DNA from: Ketobacter sp964016105
GTDB taxonomy: Bacteria > Pseudomonadota > Gammaproteobacteria > Pseudomonadales > Ketobacteraceae
Length of the DNA: 64,000 nucleotides
Reading direction: 5' to 3'
NCBI GenBank assembly: GCA_964016105.1
Contig: CAXHEX010000009.1
Span: 1 to 64,000 of the forward strand
The translations under genes and the position numbers were made by a program. Of this stretch, positions 59,580 to 64,000 are shown piece by piece; position 1 is the stretch's first letter; each line of letters starts with the position of its first letter. The notes under the pieces were generated by a model. It was not told the origin of the DNA. It worked only from the letters and a program-made list of their open reading frames with translations, and did not search any database.

Positions 59580-60611
59580 ATGTTCAATGGGGTAAGGGTT
59601 TCCTATTTTGTTTTTTTGCTGTGCCTTTTGAGTTTCGCAGTAACTTTGGCTGCCGCAGAAGAAAAAGCAAAGATAACAAGCTACGGTGGTGAGCTTGAAG
59701 GTTTTGACTATCCCTACCCGGTAAATCGCTTTGATTTTGTGTCGCAACAGCAAAGCCTACAGATGGCTTATCTTGATATTCCCGCAACGAACGCTAATGG
59801 GCGAACGGTTGTATTGCTCCACGGTAAGAATTTTTGTGCAGCCACCTGGGAAGAAGCGATAAAACGGCTAACAGCAGAAGGCTACCGAGTAGTGGCACCA
59901 GACCAGATTGGATTTTGTAAATCCAGTAAAACTCTCAGTTATCAGTTTAGCTTTCAGCAACTGGCCTCAAACACCAAAGCCTTGTTAGATAAGCTGGAGC
60001 TAAAAAAAGCTGTGGTTCTTGGGCATTCCATGGGCGGTATGCTGGCCACTCGCTTCGCGCTGATGTATTCAGAGTTCACCGAACAATTGGTACTGGTGAA
60101 CCCAATTGGCCTAGAAGACTGGAAGGCGCTTGGTGTCCCCTATCTTTCTGTTGACGCTGTTTACGAAAATGAGAAAAGGAAAACAGCTAAGGGTATTCGG
60201 CAGTACCAAAAATCCACCTACTACATAGATCAATGGCAGCCCTCCTACGATCGCTGGGTAGATATGCTTGCAGGTATGTACAATGGCGAGGATGGTGATT
60301 TAGTGGCTTGGAACCAGGCTCTTACGGCGGATATGGTGTTCACTCAACCAGTAGTGTACGAGTTTGCTGAACTTCAAGTTCCAACACTGTTGCTAATCGG
60401 TGAGAAAGACAATACCGCTATTGGTAAGGGTCGGGCTCCCAAACAGGTGCAACGAACACTGGGCCGCTACGATGTATTGGGTGAGCAGGCCGCGAAAGCC
60501 ATACCCAACGCAGAACTCATTGAATTTCCGGAGCTCGGTCACTCTCCCCATATTCAGCAACCTGATAAATTTTATAAAGCTTTGTTAAAAGGGCTAGAAG
60601 CCGCAAATTAA
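59580..60611 (+). CDS. exported alpha/beta hydrolase
   Basis: 343 residues with a signal peptide (FVFLLCLLSFAVTLAAA, cleavage near residue 25). The hydrolase fold has oxyanion stretch VVLLHGKNFCAATWEE, nucleophile GHSMGG, acid region LLIGEKDNTAIGKG and final His in ELGHSPHIQQP, a full triad. It acts in the periplasm or outside; the substrate is unknown. It is followed 19 bases later by a DUF4174 gene. Confidence 0.87.
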   Translation: MFNGVRVSYFVFLLCLLSFAVTLAAAEEKAKITSYGGELEGFDYPYPVNRFDFVSQQQSLQMAYLDIPATNANGRTVVLLHGKNFCAATWEEAIKRLTAEGYRVVAPDQIGFCKSSKTLSYQFSFQQLASNTKALLDKLELKKAVVLGHSMGGMLATRFALMYSEFTEQLVLVNPIGLEDWKALGVPYLSVDAVYENEKRKTAKGIRQYQKSTYYIDQWQPSYDRWVDMLAGMYNGEDGDLVAWNQALTADMVFTQPVVYEFAELQVPTLLLIGEKDNTAIGKGRAPKQVQRTLGRYDVLGEQAAKAIPNAELIEFPELGHSPHIQQPDKFYKALLKGLEAAN

Positions 60612-60630
60612 CGTTAACGAGGAGATTGAG

Positions 60631-61062
60631 ATGAGACCTACATTCAAGAGTATGCTGTGCGCTATATTTGCATTAGCGGTTGTAGGCTCAGTATATGGCA
60701 ATGAAGCTGAGCTTAGTGATGTAGCACAATTGAAGTGGAAATATAGGGTGGTCATTATTAATAGTCCCGAGCCAGAAAAATATGCTGAGAAAGTATTGGG
60801 ATCGGTACAACAGGGTCTGGCGGATCGTGATATTGCTTGGTTTATTATTAATGATAGCGACGGTATTAAAACCAACTACCAAGGAGCGATTTCAGCTAAT
60901 TTTGTGCAAAATACCCGATCGAAGTATTTGAATAGTGACGTTTTTGTGACCCTTGTTGGAAAAGACGGCGGAATCAAAGTGCAATCAGAAGAAATGAATC
61001 TTATTGCCCTGTTCGAGACTATAGATGCAATGCCCATGCGGCAGCAAGAAATGCACCGCTAA
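60631..61062 (+). CDS. exported DUF4174-domain protein
   Basis: 143 residues with a signal peptide (MLCAIFALAVVGSVYG) and the DUF4174 pattern LSDVAQLKWKYRVVIINSPE ... RDIAWFIINDS ... DVFVTLVGKDGGIKVQSEEM. This family has a thioredoxin-like outline without the CxxC. ATG after GAGGAGA. It overlaps the end of the convergent membrane gene by four bases. Function unknown. Confidence 0.82.
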   Translation: MRPTFKSMLCAIFALAVVGSVYGNEAELSDVAQLKWKYRVVIINSPEPEKYAEKVLGSVQQGLADRDIAWFIINDSDGIKTNYQGAISANFVQNTRSKYLNSDVFVTLVGKDGGIKVQSEEMNLIALFETIDAMPMRQQEMHR

Positions 61063-61739
61063 AGATCATCTGGAGAAGAAGTTCGATTCCCTCCTCTTGT
61101 GAAAAAACCGATGACCCAGCAAAGTAATATCAGTATTAGAATCATCGACAGAAGGTAGTATTGAGGTAAATTTAGCACAGATAACGTTTGAGACGATACA
61201 ACACACCACAGCAGTGGAGAACTCAATAAAACCAATCTTGGCCACCCTTTTCGTGTTAGCAGTATAAAACCTAGGGTAACGATAGCTGTGCTATCGGGAT
61301 GAAGTGCAAAAAATTCTGCTTGACTCCAATGTCCATTTAGCATGACCGAGATGGCAGGCCAAAAAGTGCCAACATAGAAAACAAGCCAATAGACCCTCTG
61401 ATTAGCCGATTTAAAATGGTCGCGATATTTCAAGCCGATGGTTATGTTCATAAGGATGGCCTGAATAATGAACACGCCGGCAATATAGGTTGCGGCCCAA
61501 TTAAGCTCTTTGAAGTAAGTATGAAAATAGGTTATTGCGCAAACCAACCAGCTCAGAGAAAGGACGAAGTTAGCGGCACTTAACCGGCCTTTTTGAATCA
61601 ACCAGATTAAGAAGAAGGGAAGACAAAATGCCAAAAGCTGCCAGGGTGTCGACTCGTCATTGATACGCTCTAGCAGGCGTAGATACACCTCTGGTGTATA
61701 GGGGATGAAATCTTCAATTGAATAGGTAAGCCAATCCAT
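61059..61739 (-). CDS. multi-pass membrane protein, DUF6064-like
   Basis: 226 residues with about seven hydrophobic segments (LLAFCLPFFLIWLI, LSLSWLVCAITYF, IAGVFIIQAILMNIT, VYWLVFYVGTFWPAIS, and three more near the C-terminus). The opening YSIEDFIPYTPEVYLRLLERIN and layout suggest DUF6064, by eye only. Convergent with the DUF4174 gene and 9 bases downstream of the aldo/keto reductase on the same strand. Confidence 0.7.
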   Translation of the reverse strand: MDWLTYSIEDFIPYTPEVYLRLLERINDESTPWQLLAFCLPFFLIWLIQKGRLSAANFVLSLSWLVCAITYFHTYFKELNWAATYIAGVFIIQAILMNITIGLKYRDHFKSANQRVYWLVFYVGTFWPAISVMLNGHWSQAEFFALHPDSTAIVTLGFILLTRKGWPRLVLLSSPLLWCVVSSQTLSVLNLPQYYLLSMILILILLCWVIGFFTRGGNRTSSPDDL

Positions 61740-61748
61740 ACAGAATAT

Positions 61749-62681
61749 TCAGATTGATTGAACCAGTTTCGCTAAGCGACTACGTTGTTTTTGTTCAATC
61801 AAGGGTAAGTTACCAGCCTGCATATTTTCACGCATGTGTGCGGTTTTGGTGGTGGCAGGAATAGCACAGTTTATTGCAGGGTGAGAAACGATAAACCCCA
61901 GCAATAGATCGGCCCAGTTGCGATAGCCAAGCTCTTTATTGGCCCATTCGGGGATTTTTGCTTTTCTCTGCAAAGTACGTATCAGTGTTCCTCCTCCATA
62001 AGGTCTGTTAGCGATAACCGCAATGCCATGTTCCTGAGCTAACGGAAGCAGGCGTTGCTCCGCATCCCGGTCGCTAATATTATAAGTAAGCTGAACGAAG
62101 TCCAATTCCTCGGATGCAAGGATGCTTTCCAGCTCGCGGTGCCTGCGGCCATGAGAAGTCGTGACTCCCAGGTATCGAATTTTGCCCTGCTGCTTCATCT
62201 CACGTAGATTTTTCAAGTGATCTTGCCAGGACAGGAGATTGTGAACCTGGACCAAATCCAGTTTTTGTAGATGCCATCGCTGGGCTTGCGCTTCGGTTTC
62301 TTGTTCTGTGGCGCCGCTATTGCCGGTCCAGACTTTATCAGCTGAAAACAGCCCCTCTGGTACACTGATCCTCTCCAGGCCGTAGCCAAGCACGTCAGCT
62401 GAGGATCCGTACATGGGCGAACAATCAATCATACCTCCGCCGAGCTCAAAAAATAGCTTCAGCACTTCCAGGCGTTTGTCTCTGATCTGTCTGTCGGTAC
62501 CCACGTTGAAAGTTTGCCAGGTGCCCATGCCAATCACCGGTAATCTTTCTCCTGTGGACGGAATGGTTTTGCTGATGAGTTGACTGTTATTGGGTTTTCC
62601 AGCAAACACCGTGCGAGTAAAAGTGACAGTCCCTATTAGCCCAGTTGCTGAAGTGATTATAAATCTACGCCGGTTAAACAT
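61749..62681 (-). CDS. Tat-exported aldo/keto reductase
   Basis: 310 residues from ATG 62681; GGGGG is seven bases upstream, making it a better start than two earlier in-frame ATGs. The N-terminus FNRRRFIITSATGLIGTVTF is a twin-arginine signal. The aldo/keto reductase barrel follows: RLPVIGMGTWQTFNVG, MIDCSPMYGSS with catalytic Asp/Tyr, DLVQVHNLLSW and YLGVTTSH. Folded export through Tat agrees with a cofactor-bound periplasmic enzyme, which is rare for this family. Confidence 0.85.
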   Translation of the reverse strand: MFNRRRFIITSATGLIGTVTFTRTVFAGKPNNSQLISKTIPSTGERLPVIGMGTWQTFNVGTDRQIRDKRLEVLKLFFELGGGMIDCSPMYGSSADVLGYGLERISVPEGLFSADKVWTGNSGATEQETEAQAQRWHLQKLDLVQVHNLLSWQDHLKNLREMKQQGKIRYLGVTTSHGRRHRELESILASEELDFVQLTYNISDRDAEQRLLPLAQEHGIAVIANRPYGGGTLIRTLQRKAKIPEWANKELGYRNWADLLLGFIVSHPAINCAIPATTKTAHMRENMQAGNLPLIEQKQRSRLAKLVQSI

Positions 62682-62725
62682 GGGCATACCCCCAATCACA
62701 TGGGGTTTTGATTTCGTAACCCATA

Positions 62726-63409
62726 TTACTTATCGTAGCCTGAAGTCGAGCTGTATTTTATTCCACAGCCATAAGGTTGGGTTGCGGCAGGCTCTGGTGA
62801 CTTGCCAGCCAGTACCGCAGCGATTGCATTGGCGGCGTAGGGCGTCGCTTCGGATAGTGTTTTTTCATTTGCCGAGGGAATACTATCTATGGCACCGTTG
62901 TACCGTACTTTTCCGTCGGGTCCGATGACATACATATGGGGAGTGGTTTTTGCGCCATACAACCGGGCTACTTTTCCATCGGCATCCAGCAAGACGTAAT
63001 TGGCGTTGTTATCAAACTTTTTGTTTTCCATAGCGTATTCGTTAGCCGTGAAATAACCTTGCTTACCTTTTGCAGAAGAGGCAATTGATAACCATACGAC
63101 ATTATCTTTGCTGTACTTCTGCTGGAGCTGAGGAATGTTCCCGCTGTCATAATGCATTTTGGAAAACGGACATTCGTAGTTGAGCCACTCCAGTACCACC
63201 GTCTTTCCCTTAAGGTCTGCTAATGAAACCTCGCTGCCATCGGTAGCGCTGAGTGTGAATGAAGGTGCATCTGAATTCGGACGAGCAGCGCCATGGGCCT
63301 CGCTTACAACCAAAACCAGACAAACCATTGCCAATAAAAATGTTGCCCGGAACAGTAAATCGATTACGGTTTTCTGAAATGAGTAAGTGGATAAATAGGC
63401 GGAATACAT
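62726..63409 (-). CDS. exported redoxin (AhpC/TSA-like) protein
   Basis: 227 residues from ATG 63409 (GGAG eight bases upstream). An N-terminal hydrophobic stretch (LLFRATFLLAMVCLVLVVSEAHG) acts as signal peptide or anchor. The redoxin domain has APSFTLSATDGSEVSLADLK, LEWLNYECPFSKMHY with a single active cysteine (CPFS rather than CxxC), and a cis-Pro in TTPHMYVIGPDG. A thiol-redox or peroxidase-like role in the periplasm is likely. Next to a DsbD-like gene. Confidence 0.83.
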   Translation of the reverse strand: MYSAYLSTYSFQKTVIDLLFRATFLLAMVCLVLVVSEAHGAARPNSDAPSFTLSATDGSEVSLADLKGKTVVLEWLNYECPFSKMHYDSGNIPQLQQKYSKDNVVWLSIASSAKGKQGYFTANEYAMENKKFDNNANYVLLDADGKVARLYGAKTTPHMYVIGPDGKVRYNGAIDSIPSANEKTLSEATPYAANAIAAVLAGKSPEPAATQPYGCGIKYSSTSGYDK

Positions 63410-63428
63410 AAAAGTCTCCAAATTTATT

Positions 63429-64000
63429 CTACGTGGATGAGGTGGAATCAAAGATGATGCTTGGGGTTAGAATCTGAGGCAGTATTAATGGCTCAGCGTT
63501 GGGTGGGTAATAAACATAAATAGGAACTCCGCTGCGTTCGAAACTTTGCAGATAATGTGTTATCTCGGGGTCGGAGTTGGTCCAATCAGCCCGCAAAACA
63601 ATGATATTTTGTTCTATAAAATGATTTCGAACAACATCTGTATGCAAGGCGACTTGTTCATTGACTTTACAGGTAATGCACCAGGAAGCAGTTGCGTAGA
63701 CAAAAACAGGAAGTCCCTTATCACGGTAATTCTTTAATGTGGTCTGGGAAAATGACTGAGCTGTTAGCGTATTTTCAGAATCGTATCCGTTGTTGTTGCT
63801 GAGTTCTACCGAGCTCAACGGTAGAAAAGTCAGTGGGCCCAGGCAGAACAGAAAAAATACTAGAGCCAGTAAACCTCGGCTAAGTGCGTTACGTGGCCGC
63901 AGTGGCCAACACCAGCAAACAAAAACGAGACCCAGCATACCTGCCAGAGCCAGAGCCATAGCGTTGATTCCAGCTTGTTTACCCAGGATCCACAATAACC
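63429..64000 (-). CDS. DsbD/ScsB-like thiol-disulfide protein, C-terminal part (partial)
   Basis: About 190 residues of the end of a larger protein that continues past the window edge. Two hydrophobic helices (AMALALAGMLGLVFVCWCWP, GLLALVFFLFCLGPLTFLPL) are followed by a thioredoxin domain with YATASWCITCKVNEQVAL (WCITC) and SGVPIYVYYPP. This matches the C-terminal part of DsbD/ScsB-like reductases that carry electrons to the periplasm. It is 19 bases upstream of the redoxin gene and may reduce it. Confidence 0.82.
   Translation of the reverse strand, partial: LLWILGKQAGINAMALALAGMLGLVFVCWCWPLRPRNALSRGLLALVFFLFCLGPLTFLPLSSVELSNNNGYDSENTLTAQSFSQTTLKNYRDKGLPVFVYATASWCITCKVNEQVALHTDVVRNHFIEQNIIVLRADWTNSDPEITHYLQSFERSGVPIYVYYPPNAEPLILPQILTPSIIFDSTSST

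Noticed and set aside
1..64000. CRISPR arrays, insertion sequences, prophage, rRNA or tRNA genes
   Set aside because: I looked for regularly spaced repeats, transposase or integrase motifs and conserved RNA sequences on both strands and saw none that I could support.

Overview
The window is bacterial chromosome, most likely from a marine or hydrocarbon-associated gammaproteobacterium. The reasons are the Azotobacter/Pseudomonas stutzeri style of nif gene order (nifL-nifA-nifB-fdxN-nifO-nifQ, rnfABCDGEH, nifENX, iscA-nifUSV-cysE-nifWZM-clpX), a NifL/NifA pair rather than an oxygen-sensitive NifA alone, and gammaproteobacterial accessory genes (RstAB-like two-component system, FadL, RnfH, RlpA, AlkB). 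I cannot name a genus. No rRNA, tRNA, CRISPR array, insertion sequence or phage gene was recognised.

Layout. 1-6.5 kb: a minus-strand P450 / [2Fe-2S] ferredoxin / short-chain dehydrogenase / AraC regulator cassette, a YlqF-type GTPase and a FadL porin. 6.8-9.8 kb: a small beta-barrel protein divergent from a kinase-regulator pair. 9.8-14 kb: an AT-rich accessory stretch with poorly known small genes and a frameshifted gene remnant. 14-16.8 kb: RlpA-like, START-domain and Rieske oxygenase genes. 16.9-33.5 kb: nif block A, made of a long minus-strand operon nifB-fdxN-nifO-nifQ-(SagB-like oxidoreductase)-(rhodanese-ankyrin)-grx-bolA-nafY, then nifLA, then divergently rnfABCDGEH and nifF. 33.6-43 kb: a hydrocarbon and lipid island (AraC regulators, alkB, YbjQ/M48 genes, Baeyer-Villiger-type monooxygenase, hydrolase, START protein). 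43-58.7 kb: nif block B, with nifV-cysE-TPR-nifW-nifZ-nifM-clpX-rhodanese, iscA-nifU-nifS, and nifE-nifN-nifX-DUF269-DUF683-fdxB and further genes. 58.8-64 kb: hemerythrin, hydrolases, a Tat-exported aldo/keto reductase and thiol-redox proteins.

The nif genes work as one machine. NifS/NifU/IscA/CysE supply sulphur and Fe-S clusters, NifB/NifQ/NifV/NifEN/NifX/NafY build and carry FeMo-co, NifM/NifZ/NifW mature nitrogenase, Rnf and NifF with ferredoxins deliver low-potential electrons, and NifL/NifA control transcription. I found a consistent control layer: seven perfect TGT-N10-ACA NifA sites paired with six -24/-12 sigma-54 promoters, in front of nifB, nifLA, rnfA, nifF, nifV, iscA and nifE. 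The structural genes nifHDK are not in the window, although nifENX starts with its own promoter.

Most unusual: the SagB-like double nitroreductase and rhodanese-ankyrin protein inside the nifB operon; two related TPR-like proteins, one in each of two nif operons; an uncharacterised gene trio ending the nifEN operon; a two-gene cassette in the AT-rich stretch whose products share a short motif; and the alkane/BVMO island sitting between the two nif blocks.
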